NCBI RefSeq assembly: GCF_001667185.1 | Contig: NZ_LZIC01000063.1 | Location: forward strand, 1 to 64,000 | Direction of reading: 5' to 3' | DNA from: Mycobacterium sp. 852002-50816_SCH5313054-b | Lineage (GTDB): Bacteria; Actinomycetota; Actinomycetes; Mycobacteriales; Mycobacteriaceae | Length of the DNA stretch: 64,000 bases | Shown: piece by piece, positions 52,159 through 62,578 of the stretch | How positions within the stretch are numbered: the first letter of the stretch is position 1 | Layout of the letters: the number at the start of each line of letters is the position of its first letter | Notes under the pieces: generated by a model | What the model was told of the DNA's origin: nothing | The model's input: the letters and a program-made list of their open reading frames with translations, nothing else | Database searches by the model: none | Program-made: the position numbers and the translations under genes

Positions 52159-55100
52159 CTAGGTGCGGCGCAGCGGGCCCGGGTTCCACAGGCCGCTGCG
52201 GGTCGCGATCCCCAGCTGCAGCTCGGCGGGCTGGGCGTTGGGGTAGTACGGCGTCAACCGTTGCAGCGAGCCCCAATCGCGGGACCAGTCGTCCTTCAGG
52301 TACGTGGCGATCGTGGTCGCCTTCGCCAGTAACTCGGTGACCCCCAACGGGCCGCCACCGTTGTTGTCCATCACCGGCGAGTTCGCCTCGGCGCCGAATC
52401 GGTCCGGCAGGATGCGCCACTTCGGTGTCTCGTCGACCCCGTTTTGATGGCCGAACGGTCGCTGGCAGGGGAAGGCCAGGCCGACGAGCCAGTCCAGGAA
52501 CACCGGGTCCCGGGACCCCACCACGTCCTGCAGCGTGCGCAGCTGCGGAATCCGCGGGGGCGTCAGCGCGATCCAGTGTTGCGGCGCCAGGTCTTCGTCG
52601 TCGGCGACCAAGCGGATTTGGGTGGCGTTGCCGGGGATGGCGGACAGCGCCAGTCGCAGGTTGCGCCAGGCGGGGGACGCCCCGACGTCGGCCAGTTGGA
52701 ACGACCCGCCGGGGTGTCCGGTGGCCGCCTGGTCGTCGGTGGCCCACTGCACCTGGACCTCGCGGGGGTCGAAGCGGCCGGCCGCGCTGACCACCAGCAG
52801 CGGTCCCGCCTTGTCGCGGGCCGGCAGTCGGTACCAGCCCGACCGCAGGTGGGCGGGCAACTGGATGCCCGAGCGCCAGCTGCCGAGCACCGGCGTGCGC
52901 GCCGGGTCGAGGCTGTAGGGCAGCTGGGCCGCCGAGCCGTTGATTCCCGGCGCCGGGGTGGTGCCGCCCTCGGTGCCGGCCTCGGCGCCGGTGATCAGCT
53001 TGTCGTCGCCGACGAAGCTGCGGTCACCGGGACGTTCCATCACCGGGTCGGCGCGGACATCGGCGGGAATGCCGTTGGGGGTGAACGCTTCCGACAGGCC
53101 CGCGCCCAGGGCGTCGGCGACCGTGGCGCTCACGGGTGCCAGCATCCCGGCGTTGGGGTCCTGCTCCACCAGCACGTCTTCGGCCAGACCGCAGGACTTT
53201 CCGGTCAGCGCCTCGAGGTTGGAGCGGCCCACCGTCCACGCGGGGTACTGGTCGGCCATCGCCAGGGTCAGCGACGCCACCTCGAAAACCACCAGTATCC
53301 ACGTCGCAATTGCCAACGGGGACTGGACAATTCCGGCGACTCGCGCGCCCAGCCGGGTTTTGGGCGCGCCGTTGTCGGGATCCACGAAGTGGAACCACGC
53401 CGCCAGCAGCAGCACCAGCAGGGTCAGCCCGAGCAGCACGGTGGCGAAGGCGTAATGCCAGGCCGGGAACGAATTCGACCAGGGCACACCGAAATTGGAG
53501 ACGTACCACCAGCCGTTGACGCTGGCGAACGACAACGCCACCAAGAACAGCACCACGGCGGCGAACACGGTGCGGTTGCGCCGGGACCGCATCGCCAAGG
53601 CCGTCACCGCGACCGCGGCGAGCGCGCCCAGTGGCCCCGCGAGGCCGGCGAACACCCCGAAGTGGTGGGTCCATTTGGTCGGCGTGAACATCATCGCGAC
53701 GAACGAGATGATGGTGATGCCGACGATGCGCCGGCTCGGCCCGGCGGCGGTGCCCGGAATCTTGCCCTTGCGCAACGACATTGCGACGGTTATCCCGAGC
53801 GCGAGCACCAGCGCCAGCACCGCGAAGCGGCGGGCGACTGACCCGTCGGGGCTGGCCATGAACAGGCGCTCGTAGCGGAGGTGCTCGTCGAACCAGCTCA
53901 GGCTGGGCCCGACGGCGCGCTTGAGAGCGGTGGCCTGGATCTCGCCGGCCAGCGTCTGGTCGCGGAAGATCAGGATCGCGGTGACCGTGACGGCGGCCAG
54001 CAGGGGCGCCACCAGTGGTAGCGCGCCGAACAGTTTGGATCTGCGGTGCAGGATCGTCCGCAGCGGGCCGATCGCGACCAGCAGAGCGCCGATCGAGGCG
54101 ATGCCCGTCGGCCCGGAGAACAGGGTCAGCGCGCCGATGATGCAGGCGATGGCCACGGGCAGCAGCCGGCTGGTGGCCACCGCGCGTTCGACCGAGCACC
54201 AGGTCAGCAGGATGCCCAGGGCGATGATCGGCTCGGGGCGCAGGCCGTTGTCGAGCGGCAGCCAGACCGCGAGGAACATGCCCGCCGCCGTCCACGCCGC
54301 GGCCCGGTTTCGCTTGACGGCGTCGCCCAGCCGGGGCATCACTTCGCGGCTGATCACCCACCAGCACGTCAGGGCCATCGCCAGGGTGGGCAGGCGCATC
54401 CAGATGCTGGTGGTGCTGACGTGGGCCCACACCGCCAGCAGGTCGTAGTACCACCCGAACGGGGCCTCGGGGGTGCCGAACCAGCGGTAGTAGTTGGCCA
54501 TGTAGCCGGCGTGCTCGGAGACCCGGGCCATGGTCAGGATGTAGCCGTCGTCGGAGGTGTTGGCACCGACGAAATGCCACCATGTCAGCACGGCGATGAC
54601 GAGGGCGTCCAGACCGCCGACGGACCACCAGCGGGCGGGCAGGAAACGGCGGTGCCGGGTCCCGTCTGCGGTGTCGAGCACGTGCAGGGCGACCAGGGCG
54701 AGGGCGGTCAGCACCACCCCGAGGATCATTGCCGCCATCTTCAGCGTGGTGGGGCTACTGCTGTAGCGGGTGTCGACGGTCGCCGAAAAGCTCAGGCCCG
54801 GCGGCGCCGGCCCGCTCAGGTCGGTGAAGACGCCGACGATCTGCGGCCGGAAGTCGTAGCCGCTCTTCTCCCCGCGCAGCGGCGCGCCGGGATGTTCGGC
54901 GTTGGGCCCCTGCGTCAGGCCGACGAATTCGGCGGTGATCTTCTCGGCGTGGGCGGTGAAGGTCAGCCGCTGGCAGGCCGGGCTGAGCACCTCGCTCAAC
55001 GGGGCGGTGACCACCGCGACGTTGCGCACCACGAGCACCAGGTAGTCGTTGGCGCGCTGGATGAGCAGGCCGCGGTCGACGGCCTTGGGGGCCTGCTTGG

Positions 55101-55374
55101 GCACCGTGGACAGCAGCACCGTCTTGCCGGTGTTCTGCGGTCCCGCCAGCCCGGCGGCGGCCTGACACGGCACGGTGACGTTCAGATCGGTGGCGACGTA
55201 GCCGATCAGCGGGGCGTCGACGCTGTTGAACGTGCCGTTCTGCGGCCAGTTGAGTTGGGCGGTGGTCTGGTTGACCGGCAGCAGCGGCGTGAGGATCGCC
55301 AGCAGGGCGCCGAGCAGGCCGGCGACGGTAGCAACCACCCGAGCGATCCGGTGGTTACCTTCCGCGTCGTCCAC
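52159..55374 (-). CDS. embC: Arabinosyltransferase EmbC
   Basis: 1071 aa from a GTG at 55374, somewhat shorter at the N-terminus than the M. tuberculosis protein (1094 aa). It is the Emb GT-C type with the catalytic loop ANTSDDGYILTMAR and a C-terminal lectin-like domain. EmbC elongates the arabinan of lipoarabinomannan. It follows aftA by 24 bases and ends the aftA-embC unit; embA and embB are separated from it by about 3.1 kb of other genes. Confidence 0.97.
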   Translation of the reverse strand: MDDAEGNHRIARVVATVAGLLGALLAILTPLLPVNQTTAQLNWPQNGTFNSVDAPLIGYVATDLNVTVPCQAAAGLAGPQNTGKTVLLSTVPKQAPKAVDRGLLIQRANDYLVLVVRNVAVVTAPLSEVLSPACQRLTFTAHAEKITAEFVGLTQGPNAEHPGAPLRGEKSGYDFRPQIVGVFTDLSGPAPPGLSFSATVDTRYSSSPTTLKMAAMILGVVLTALALVALHVLDTADGTRHRRFLPARWWSVGGLDALVIAVLTWWHFVGANTSDDGYILTMARVSEHAGYMANYYRWFGTPEAPFGWYYDLLAVWAHVSTTSIWMRLPTLAMALTCWWVISREVMPRLGDAVKRNRAAAWTAAGMFLAVWLPLDNGLRPEPIIALGILLTWCSVERAVATSRLLPVAIACIIGALTLFSGPTGIASIGALLVAIGPLRTILHRRSKLFGALPLVAPLLAAVTVTAILIFRDQTLAGEIQATALKRAVGPSLSWFDEHLRYERLFMASPDGSVARRFAVLALVLALGITVAMSLRKGKIPGTAAGPSRRIVGITIISFVAMMFTPTKWTHHFGVFAGLAGPLGALAAVAVTALAMRSRRNRTVFAAVVLFLVALSFASVNGWWYVSNFGVPWSNSFPAWHYAFATVLLGLTLLVLLLAAWFHFVDPDNGAPKTRLGARVAGIVQSPLAIATWILVVFEVASLTLAMADQYPAWTVGRSNLEALTGKSCGLAEDVLVEQDPNAGMLAPVSATVADALGAGLSEAFTPNGIPADVRADPVMERPGDRSFVGDDKLITGAEAGTEGGTTPAPGINGSAAQLPYSLDPARTPVLGSWRSGIQLPAHLRSGWYRLPARDKAGPLLVVSAAGRFDPREVQVQWATDDQAATGHPGGSFQLADVGASPAWRNLRLALSAIPGNATQIRLVADDEDLAPQHWIALTPPRIPQLRTLQDVVGSRDPVFLDWLVGLAFPCQRPFGHQNGVDETPKWRILPDRFGAEANSPVMDNNGGGPLGVTELLAKATTIATYLKDDWSRDWGSLQRLTPYYPNAQPAELQLGIATRSGLWNPGPLRRT

Positions 55375-55398
55375 GGGGGTAGATGGTAGTTCCAGCCG

Positions 55399-57261
55399 CT
55401 ACGCCGTCGGCTTGCGGATGGCCAGCACGAACGGGCCGACGCTGTCGACGGCGAAGCGGGGATCGGCGAACAGCGCCGTCGGCAGATCGACGGTGTACCG
55501 CCGAACGTTGGGCTGGTTGGGGTACACGTCCTGCGCCAGCCGCAATGTGTAGTTGCTGTTCGCCCCGCGGCGCATGAGGAAAACCGTCGGCGGGGGCCAC
55601 GGCGAGGTGTCCAGCGCGTGGATGAACTCGTCGGCGGTCTTGAGCTTGGACCACTTCTCGATCTGGGCGGCGCGCAGGTCGAACTGTGCCAGCGGGTTGG
55701 CGTAGTGCGACGTCAGCCCCTGGAACCCCCAGTAGGGGTAGTAAGACAGGAAGCTGTAATCGGCCGTCATCACGACGATCTGGTCGCGCGGCTTGCCGGT
55801 CACCTTGAGGATCGCGGCGTCGATGACCGGGTAGAACTTCTCGGAACTCGGGGGTCGCCGGTCGCCGCGTTGGCCGTGGCCGTCGGTGTCCGTGTAGGCG
55901 ATGGCCAGATCGGGGCGCAGCACGTCGGGGATGTCCTGGCTGAACGCGATCGCCCCGGCCAGCCCGATCGCGGCGGCAACCGGCAGCACCGCGCGGCTCC
56001 GCGCGGCCAGTGCCTGGGTGAGCTCCACGAAGCCGAACACCCCGGCGGCGACCAGCAGCACGCTCAACGTCGGCTGCAGCCGGAACGACAGCAGCGTGGT
56101 GCGCGCCAGCGTGGTCAGCATCGACAACAGCGACCACAGGTACACGGCGAGCACGCCGATGGCCAGGGCGCCCGCGCGCGCTGAGGTGCCCGCCCGCACC
56201 ACCAGCCACAGCGTGCCCAGCATGCAGATCGCCCCCAGCAGCGAGAACTGCAGCATCGGGAAGGTCAGTTCGGCGCCGTCGGCCGGCAGGTAGTGAAAGG
56301 CGCTGCCGCTGTTGCTGACCGGGCTGCGGGCCGCGCGCAACACGAACGGCAGCCAGGTGGTGCTCGCGATGGCCGCGGCGATGGCGGCGATGAGGGCCAA
56401 CCGGCGCAGGGGGTCGAGCGCGGCCCTGAAGCCGCCCCGCCGCCAGCGCGTACCGGCCAGCAGCAGCGCCATCAGCGTCACCGCGAACGCGCTGAAGGCC
56501 AGCAGCAGTGAGTACCAGGTGGCCGCCCAGCCGAGGAAAAGACCGGCGCCGATCACCGCGGCCCAACCGCCGCGGGCGCCGGCGCGTAGGCCCGACCACG
56601 TCAGCACCAGCGCCGGCGGCAACAACACCGTGATCATCGCGGCGTAGGGCTCCGGCGAGCCGTAGGCCAGCGTCACCGCGGCGGTCGCGGTGGTGACGAT
56701 CAGCGCGTATTCGAAGCGGATCATCCGCCACCACAGCACCAGCGCGACGGCGACCGCGATGGTGATCGACGTGATCGCCCACGGCTTGTACATCTCCCAC
56801 GCCGGGACGCCGGTCAGCGCCGCGACGCGACCGCCGATCCAGAACCAGCCCGGCGGGTAGAAGGTCGGCAGCCCGAGGTAGGTCATGTCGTGCAGGGCGG
56901 GGCTGTCGGCGAGACGGGTCAGGTATTCGGTGCGGAACTGCTGGTCGACGGAGATGCCGAACAGATATAGCTTCGTGGCGCCCAGCGGCATGCCCAGCGT
57001 CACGACGGTGAACGCGGACAGGAACACCAGCCCGCCCAGGCGGGCCAGGACGCGACGTCCCCGGCGCCACAGCCAGCCGACCGCGACGAGGCCGGCCAGG
57101 CAGCCGACCTGCCCGACGGTGGTCAGCGCGTGCAGCTGGTTCGACGACGGAAACGCCGGCCACTGCACGCCGGCGATCGCGATCAGCGACGGCACCGCCA
57201 CGACCAGGGCGACCGCCACCCCCGCGGCCATCTGGCCCAGCGTGGCCAGTGCGCTGCGCAT
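55399..57261 (-). CDS. aftA: Arabinofuranosyltransferase AftA
   Basis: 620 aa from an ATG at 57261, just after the dprE2 stop (TGA-GC-ATG). M. tuberculosis AftA is 643 aa. It is a polytopic GT-C protein that adds the first arabinose to galactan from decaprenylphosphoryl-arabinose. About eleven membrane helices precede a C-terminal periplasmic domain. It is translationally close-coupled to dprE2 and embC, so donor synthesis and first transfer are expressed together. Confidence 0.95.
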   Translation of the reverse strand: MRSALATLGQMAAGVAVALVVAVPSLIAIAGVQWPAFPSSNQLHALTTVGQVGCLAGLVAVGWLWRRGRRVLARLGGLVFLSAFTVVTLGMPLGATKLYLFGISVDQQFRTEYLTRLADSPALHDMTYLGLPTFYPPGWFWIGGRVAALTGVPAWEMYKPWAITSITIAVAVALVLWWRMIRFEYALIVTTATAAVTLAYGSPEPYAAMITVLLPPALVLTWSGLRAGARGGWAAVIGAGLFLGWAATWYSLLLAFSAFAVTLMALLLAGTRWRRGGFRAALDPLRRLALIAAIAAAIASTTWLPFVLRAARSPVSNSGSAFHYLPADGAELTFPMLQFSLLGAICMLGTLWLVVRAGTSARAGALAIGVLAVYLWSLLSMLTTLARTTLLSFRLQPTLSVLLVAAGVFGFVELTQALAARSRAVLPVAAAIGLAGAIAFSQDIPDVLRPDLAIAYTDTDGHGQRGDRRPPSSEKFYPVIDAAILKVTGKPRDQIVVMTADYSFLSYYPYWGFQGLTSHYANPLAQFDLRAAQIEKWSKLKTADEFIHALDTSPWPPPTVFLMRRGANSNYTLRLAQDVYPNQPNVRRYTVDLPTALFADPRFAVDSVGPFVLAIRKPTA

Positions 57262-57263
57262 GC

Positions 57264-58046
57264 TCAGATTGGTAGCTTGCGGAAAATGGGCCGCGGGATG
57301 TGTCGCAACACCATCATCACGTAACGGAATGCTGCTGGCGCCCAAACCAATTCCTTACCTTGTGCCGCCGCGGTCACCGCGAGGTTGGCGACGTACTCCT
57401 TGTCGACGGTGAGCGGCGCCTCCTTGGCGCCGGTCGCCTGCCAGTGCGCGATCGTCGTTGACGTGCGAACCTGGCCGGGCCTGATCACCAGGACGCGAAC
57501 TCCATACTCGCGCAACGCCTCGGCCAATCCGAGGTAGAAGCCGTCCAGGCCGGCCTTGGTGGAGCCGTACACGAAGTTGGACCGCCGCACCCGCTCGCCG
57601 GCCGCGCTGCTCATTGCGATGATCTGGCCGAAGCCCTGGGCGCGCATCTTCTGGCCCAGCAACACGCCCACGGAAACGGCTGCGGTGTAATTGATCTCGG
57701 CGGCCAGCACGGCCTTGTGCTGGTCCTGCCACAGCTCCTCGGCGTCCCCGAGTATGCCGAACGCCACGATTGCGACGTCGACATCGCCTCCGGCGAAGGC
57801 CTGGTCGATGACCGCCGGATGGGTGTCGCTCTCGGTGCCGTCGAAGTCGATCCACTCGACCGACTTGGCGCCGGCAGCCGTCATCGCGGCGACGGCGCCG
57901 GCCTTTCGTGGATGGTCGGGTAAGTCCGCCAACACGATTCGTGCGTGCGCGTTCTGCAGGTAGCGCTCGCAGATGGCCAGACCTATCTCAGAGGTACCCC
58001 CGAGCAACAGGATGGTCTGCGGATTTCCCACGGCGTCAAGCACCAT
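57264..58046 (-). CDS. dprE2: Decaprenylphosphoryl-2-keto-ribose reductase DprE2
   Basis: 260 aa NAD(P)-dependent SDR that reduces the keto intermediate made by DprE1 to decaprenylphosphoryl-arabinose. Motifs: [12 protein letters not shown] at the cofactor site, YGSTK as YxxxK, and VIRPGQVRT. The start directly abuts the dprE1 stop (0 bases). A six-residue longer stretch after VRT compared with M. tuberculosis is the only notable difference. Part of dprE1-dprE2-aftA-embC. Confidence 0.97.
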   Translation of the reverse strand: MVLDAVGNPQTILLLGGTSEIGLAICERYLQNAHARIVLADLPDHPRKAGAVAAMTAAGAKSVEWIDFDGTESDTHPAVIDQAFAGGDVDVAIVAFGILGDAEELWQDQHKAVLAAEINYTAAVSVGVLLGQKMRAQGFGQIIAMSSAAGERVRRSNFVYGSTKAGLDGFYLGLAEALREYGVRVLVIRPGQVRTSTTIAHWQATGAKEAPLTVDKEYVANLAVTAAAQGKELVWAPAAFRYVMMVLRHIPRPIFRKLPI

Positions 58047-59411
58047 CTAGAGCAGCTCCAAGCGTCGGGCCATGTCGGAGGCGAACACCCGAAGGGGATC
58101 GACCTTGCGGCGCACGGCGATCCACTCGTCGATGCGCGGATACATGGCGTGGAAGGTTTCGGCGGTGGTGCGCGAATCCTTTGCGGTGTAGACCCGGCCG
58201 CCGAATTCCAGCACACGGCGGTCGAGTTCGTTGAGGAACTCGTTGAGGCCCGGCTTGATGGGGAAGTCGACGCACACGTTCCAGCCCGGAATGGGAAAGC
58301 TCAGCGGGGCCTGATTGCCCGAGCCGAACAGCTTGAACACATTGAGAAACGAGTAGTGCCCGGACTTTTGGATGTCGCGGATGATGCCCTTGAATTCCTC
58401 GACGGCGGTGGTGGGCACGACGAACTGGTACTGGCCGAAACCGGCCGGGCCATAGGCCCGGTTCCATTCGCCCAACATGTCGAGCGGGTGGTAGAACTGC
58501 GTCAGGTTCTGGATCTTGCCGCGGTAGCTCCCGGACTTGCGGTACCACAGTTCGCCGATCGGTCCGAACGTGTACTTGTTGGCCAGCCCGTTTGGGAAAA
58601 CGTCCGGAATCGTAAGCAGTTGCGGCGCATCGAACTTCAGCGGATTCCGCTGAAGCTTCTTAGGAAGCTGATCCAGCCTGGCCAGCGAGCCACGCGAAAT
58701 CGCCGCGCGGCCCAGTTTCGGCGGCGCGCTGATCGCGTCGAACCACGCGCTGGAATAGGTGTAGTTCGCCTCGCTGCCGTCGCTGTGAAACGCGACGGTT
58801 TCGTCGAGGCCGGCGGTGACGTCGCCGTCGGCGATGAAATAGGCGGTCTCCGTCGGCGTCATCTCGACGGTGGCCCGCAGGATGATCCCGGTGAGGCCGT
58901 TGCCGCCGACCGTGGCCCAGAACAGCTCGGAGTCCGCGCCGGTGGGAGTGAGGTGGCGGACCTGGCCGTCGGCGGTCAGCAGTTCCATCGACCGCACGTG
59001 GTTCCCGAAGCTGCCCGCGCTGTGATGGTTCTTGCCGTGGATGTCGCAGGCGATCGCGCCGCCGATGGTGACCTGGCGGGTGCCGGGCAGCACGGGCACC
59101 CACAGGCCGAACGGCAACGCGGCCTTCATCAGCTGGTCGAGGTTGACCCCGGCATCGAGGTCGGCCAGCTTGGTGTCGGCGCTGATCGAGTGAATGGTGT
59201 TCAGCTCGGTCATGTCGATCACCAGACCGCCGCCGTTTTGCGCGTTGTCGCCGTAGGAACGGCCCAGCCCGCGCGCGATCACGCCGCGCCCGCCCGCGTC
59301 GGCCGTGTTGGCCACGGCTTTGGCGATCTGCTCCGGGTCCGGCGTGGAAAGCACCGTCGCCGCCGACGGCGCGGTACGCCCCCAGCCCGCGAGCCGTTTG
59401 GTGGTGAACAT
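58047..59411 (-). CDS. dprE1: Decaprenylphosphoryl-ribose 2'-oxidase DprE1
   Basis: 454 aa from the ATG at 59411; a TTG at 59417 is an alternative. It is an FAD enzyme of the vanillyl-alcohol oxidase type; [15 protein letters not shown] and [12 protein letters not shown] are FAD-binding stretches. Cys380 in GWNVCVDFP corresponds to Cys387 of M. tuberculosis, the residue attacked by benzothiazinones, so the enzyme should be susceptible. It oxidises decaprenylphosphoryl-ribose on the periplasmic side of the membrane. It follows the GtrA-like gene. Confidence 0.97.
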   Translation of the reverse strand: MFTTKRLAGWGRTAPSAATVLSTPDPEQIAKAVANTADAGGRGVIARGLGRSYGDNAQNGGGLVIDMTELNTIHSISADTKLADLDAGVNLDQLMKAALPFGLWVPVLPGTRQVTIGGAIACDIHGKNHHSAGSFGNHVRSMELLTADGQVRHLTPTGADSELFWATVGGNGLTGIILRATVEMTPTETAYFIADGDVTAGLDETVAFHSDGSEANYTYSSAWFDAISAPPKLGRAAISRGSLARLDQLPKKLQRNPLKFDAPQLLTIPDVFPNGLANKYTFGPIGELWYRKSGSYRGKIQNLTQFYHPLDMLGEWNRAYGPAGFGQYQFVVPTTAVEEFKGIIRDIQKSGHYSFLNVFKLFGSGNQAPLSFPIPGWNVCVDFPIKPGLNEFLNELDRRVLEFGGRVYTAKDSRTTAETFHAMYPRIDEWIAVRRKVDPLRVFASDMARRLELL

Positions 59412-59442
59412 CGTCAAAGAGGGTACCGCTTGGCCAGGTCGG

Positions 59443-59871
59443 TCAGCGGATGCGGAAGATAACGGCTCGCTGCACGAAGAAGTTGATCACCGTCGCGGTG
59501 CCCTGTGCGATCACGAACGCGACGGGGATGGCCCAGGCCCGGTAGTGCAGAAGCGCGAGGCTGAGGTGGTTGAGGCCGACCTGCACCGAGAAGGTGATGG
59601 CGTAGAGGATCATGACCGCGACGAAGCGCGCGGTGCTTGGCGCCGCCTGAAAGGTCCATCGACGGTTGATCAGGTAGGCGGTGATGGTGCCGACGATGAA
59701 ACTGGTTGCCTTGGACAGGTCGACCTGCAGGCCCACCACCTTGTAGAGCACCAGGTAGAGGCTGAAGTCGACGGTCCCAGCCAGACCGCCGGCGACGACG
59801 AAACGCATCACCTGTGTCCTCAGACCCAGGTGTGGACGCGCGGAAGCGGCGCCAGGTTCTGGGGGGATCAT
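59443..59871 (-). CDS. GtrA-family membrane protein (Rv3789-type)
   Basis: 142 aa with four membrane helices and the GtrA signatures [13 protein letters not shown] and [12 protein letters not shown]. In M. tuberculosis the homologue was proposed to flip decaprenylphosphoryl-arabinose or to anchor AftA; the exact role is debated. Its position immediately upstream of dprE1, with 31 bases between, supports involvement in arabinan synthesis. Confidence 0.93.
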   Translation of the reverse strand: MIPPEPGAASARPHLGLRTQVMRFVVAGGLAGTVDFSLYLVLYKVVGLQVDLSKATSFIVGTITAYLINRRWTFQAAPSTARFVAVMILYAITFSVQVGLNHLSLALLHYRAWAIPVAFVIAQGTATVINFFVQRAVIFRIR

Positions 59872-59910
59872 TGCGGCGAGTCTATCGGGGCCGGCGCCGA
59901 CGACGGTGAG

Positions 59911-60393
59911 TTAGCGGGGCAACTTCACCGAGATGAGCTCGACCTGGTTTTCGCCCTGCGGCGTCGTGTAGGTCACCGTGTCGCCCGCCTTGTGCCCGGC
60001 GAGGGCCTGCCCCAAGGGGCTGCGGACGGTCAGGGTCTCGGCCTCGCGGCCGATGGGGGTCTCTTCGACGATGGAGATCACGTGCATGGTGACGACCTCC
60101 CCGTCGGGGAATCGCAGCGTCACCTCGGTCCCGCCGGGCAGCGCTTCCGAGTCGTCCGACGGCGTCGGCCCGCTGCGCAGGCGCCGGTCCAGCTCGTTGA
60201 TCCGCTCGGCGAGGACGACAAGCTCGTCCGCGCGTTGTATCGCCTCGGCCGCGTCGCCATGGTCACCGACCATGCCGCGGTCGTTTTTGACCTCGACCTC
60301 GAGGCGATCGCGCCGCTGCTTGAGCCGGTCCAGCTCCGCGGCGAGGGTTTCCCGTGCCACGTCCACCGCCGACTTGGCTTTTTTGCTGCTCAC
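59911..60393 (-). CDS. GreA/GreB-like elongation-factor-type protein (Rv3788-type)
   Basis: 160 aa from a GTG at 60393 after GAGGGG; M. tuberculosis Rv3788 is 161 aa. The N-terminal coiled coil (LAAELDRLKQRRDRLEVEV to LAERINELDRRL) and a C-terminal FKBP-like domain (LPGGTEVTLRF to KAGDTVTYTTPQG) are typical. The tip of the coiled coil, NDRGMVGDHGDAAE, carries acidic residues. It may bind RNA polymerase in the secondary channel, or act as a nucleoside diphosphate kinase regulator-like protein. A palindrome lies upstream. Confidence 0.9.
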   Translation of the reverse strand: MSSKKAKSAVDVARETLAAELDRLKQRRDRLEVEVKNDRGMVGDHGDAAEAIQRADELVVLAERINELDRRLRSGPTPSDDSEALPGGTEVTLRFPDGEVVTMHVISIVEETPIGREAETLTVRSPLGQALAGHKAGDTVTYTTPQGENQVELISVKLPR

Positions 60394-60426
60394 GCGAGCC
60401 GATCCCCTCTGCCATCGCTTGCTGAC

Positions 60427-60440
60427 CTGTAGCGCTACAG
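60427..60440. promoter_or_regulatory. Perfect palindrome upstream of the GreA-like gene
   Basis: CTGTAGCGCTACAG is a perfect 14-bp palindrome starting 34 bases upstream of the GTG. It is followed on the minus strand by the ribosome site region. It is a good operator candidate, with unknown regulator. Confidence 0.6.
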
Positions 60441-60562
60441 TGTTGCACCACCACCAGGCAGCCGCCACCTTACGCGCGCGCAAACTCGTTGTTTGACACA
60501 TACCCAGTAGGGCGCGAATCTACCCACGGTTTGCTGGCGGGCTCTCGAATCGGGTTCGCCCG

Positions 60563-61102
60563 CTACGCCCAGCCTGCGGCCGTCACCGGACCCGCGGTGA
60601 GGGTGACCACGTTGTTGCGGCTTTCGCGCGCCTCGATCCGAGACACCCACACCCGGCCGCCGGTCGCCAGCGCCACGATGCGTTCGGCGGTCTCGAAGGC
60701 CCAGGCCGCCGAGCCCTCCATGCCGGTGTTCTCCATGATCCGCAGGTCGATGACGCCACGCTCGGCGAGCAGTTCGAACAGGTCGCGCTGCGGGTCGTCC
60801 TCCGCGATCAGCGTGGTGTGGTCGAACTGGTAGCGCAGTGCGGAGCGCACCTCACCGACGGCGCCGCCGTCCACCACCAGGCCGGTGCCGAGTTCGGTTT
60901 CGGCGCAGGCGAACTCGACCTCGAACGCGCGCTCGTAGCCGTGCAGAAAGAACCGCTTCCCCGGATTGGCCCACGAGCGATGGCAGCACGGAAGTTCCTC
61001 GAAGAGCTTGCGCATGTGGAAACGCGCGGTGCGGCCGCTCGGGGGGTCGGCGCGGTGCATGGTCGCGACGTACACGTCATCGTCGAAAGCAATGTGACTC
61101 AT
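60563..61102 (-). CDS. 6-pyruvoyl-tetrahydropterin synthase/QueD-like protein
   Basis: 179 aa. The PTPS/QueD fold is suggested by CCHRSW followed by RFFLHGYERAFEVEFAC, then GLVVDGGAVGEV and QFDHTTLI, and an ENTGMEGSAAWAFE near the C-terminus. The usual HGH zinc pair appears as HGY, so one ligand seems replaced by Tyr. No other pterin or queuosine gene is adjacent, so the reaction is uncertain. Two direct repeats lie upstream as a probable promoter element. This gene replaces Rv3784-Rv3787 of the M. tuberculosis layout. Confidence 0.75.
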   Translation of the reverse strand: MSHIAFDDDVYVATMHRADPPSGRTARFHMRKLFEELPCCHRSWANPGKRFFLHGYERAFEVEFACAETELGTGLVVDGGAVGEVRSALRYQFDHTTLIAEDDPQRDLFELLAERGVIDLRIMENTGMEGSAAWAFETAERIVALATGGRVWVSRIEARESRNNVVTLTAGPVTAAGWA

Positions 61103-61131
61103 GGGTGCAGCGTCGGGTCGGCGCCTTAATG

Positions 61132-61150
61132 GATCCTTGAAAGATCCTTG
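61132..61150. promoter_or_regulatory. Direct repeat upstream of the PTPS-like gene
   Basis: GATCCTTG occurs at 61132-61139 and 61143-61150, an 11-base period. It is 30-48 bases upstream of the minus-strand start at 61102. This is a typical spacing for a response-regulator site. Confidence 0.5.
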
Positions 61151-61156
61151 GCACCG

Positions 61157-62578
61157 CTAGAAGGGTGGTGGCTCGTAGCTGGCGGCGATACGCTCGGCGC
61201 GTCGAGCCGCCTCCGCGGCGATGCGCACTTCGTTCCTGCCGCGCTCCCACCTGATCCGTGCCGCTTGCTCCTGGGCGCGGGTTTGCCGACGGGCCGGCAT
61301 CATGAGCCCGCGGCCTTCAGGAGGCGGGTGCGGGTCAGCCGGGAGCACCAGCGCTCCGGTCGGGACGGCTAACGCTGGAAAGAGCAGGCTCCCACCGGAT
61401 TTGGTGACATACTCATGCCCCGTCGGCGAGGTCCACACCACAGTGCCGTCGGGCTCCTGCCGGTCCCGCCACTGGACATAGAAGGTCTTGAGCAGATGGT
61501 GGTAGCGGCAGAGCAGTTTCAGATTGGACGGGTGGGTGGGGCCCAGCGGAAACGGCACCGTGTGGTCGATGTCGCAGACTTCGGCCGGCTCGTCGCAACC
61601 GGGGAAGCGGCAGGTCAAATCCCGGAATCGGACAAACTCGGCCAACGCCGCCGACGGCCGGTACCCCGACTCCGCCTTGGCCGGCGGGAGCCACAGCGGC
61701 TTGACCTTGGCGAGCCCGGCCACCTCGCGCACCAGCTCGGCCGGCAGCGGCCCGAAACCGGACAGGTACCCGGGAGCCTGCGACTTGCCGTCGACCGCGG
61801 CCTGCTCGGCGAGCACGTGAACGACGACATTCGTGGTCGCAGGACGCGGCACCGCGGCGCAATCCGGCCCGCCACACTGGCAGCCCAGCGCCTCGGCACC
61901 GAAGGCCAGCGCCCCCAGGGCATCAGCGAGACGTTGGGCTTTGGTGCGCGGATCGTCGCGGCAGACCGTGGCCGCCAGCGCGTCGAGCCTGTGCTCGAGC
62001 GCAGCCCCGTCGGTGGCGTGGAGCTGGGCCCACACCCCGGCCAACCCCGCATCGGTGGACGCGATCTGGACGTAGCGGTTCTCGTTGCGCGGACCGGGCA
62101 CTCGCACGCCGGCGGGGTCAAAGCGCGCCACCCACATGTCGATGCGCTCGGCGGCCTTGGGTCCGGACAGGCGCATCCACTTCGGGGCGTGGCGGGCCAC
62201 CGCGGCGTCGACCTTGGCGATCAACTCCGCATCGTCGACCACCTCGGTGCGCGTCACCAGGGCCGCTACCAGCCGGAAATCGATATCGCCGCGCGCAAAC
62301 ACCTCCGCCACCCGGGGCAGCCGCTCACGCAGGGCGATCGCATGCCGCAGCCGCCCGTGGGCGCGACCACGGCTGATCCGCAGCGCCGCGGCGACCTCGG
62401 CCACCACGTTCTCGTGTCCGTCGACGGCCCAGCTGAACCGTTCGGCGTCGTCGTCGGGCGCCCGTCGCGCGTACAACTCACCGATGGCCGCCAACTCCCG
62501 GGCACACGCCACGTTCTGCGCGCGCCCCGCGTCGGAGATCGCCTCCACCACCCCGGCGTCGGCCATAGTATCGAACAT
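61157..62578 (-). CDS. DUF222 and HNH endonuclease protein (13E12-repeat family)
   Basis: 473 aa from the ATG at 62578, which lies inside an SOS box; a GTG at 62602 is an alternative. Residues 1-280 are the DUF222 domain. The HNH nuclease is visible as CRFPGCDEPAEVCDIDHTVPFPLGPTHPSNLKLLCRYHH, given here as the Cys, DIDHT and NLKLLCRYHH elements. Relatives are the repetitive REP13E12 proteins, which are damage-induced and serve as phiRv1 integration sites in M. tuberculosis. The biological role is unknown. Confidence 0.9.
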   Translation of the reverse strand: MFDTMADAGVVEAISDAGRAQNVACARELAAIGELYARRAPDDDAERFSWAVDGHENVVAEVAAALRISRGRAHGRLRHAIALRERLPRVAEVFARGDIDFRLVAALVTRTEVVDDAELIAKVDAAVARHAPKWMRLSGPKAAERIDMWVARFDPAGVRVPGPRNENRYVQIASTDAGLAGVWAQLHATDGAALEHRLDALAATVCRDDPRTKAQRLADALGALAFGAEALGCQCGGPDCAAVPRPATTNVVVHVLAEQAAVDGKSQAPGYLSGFGPLPAELVREVAGLAKVKPLWLPPAKAESGYRPSAALAEFVRFRDLTCRFPGCDEPAEVCDIDHTVPFPLGPTHPSNLKLLCRYHHLLKTFYVQWRDRQEPDGTVVWTSPTGHEYVTKSGGSLLFPALAVPTGALVLPADPHPPPEGRGLMMPARRQTRAQEQAARIRWERGRNEVRIAAEAARRAERIAASYEPPPF

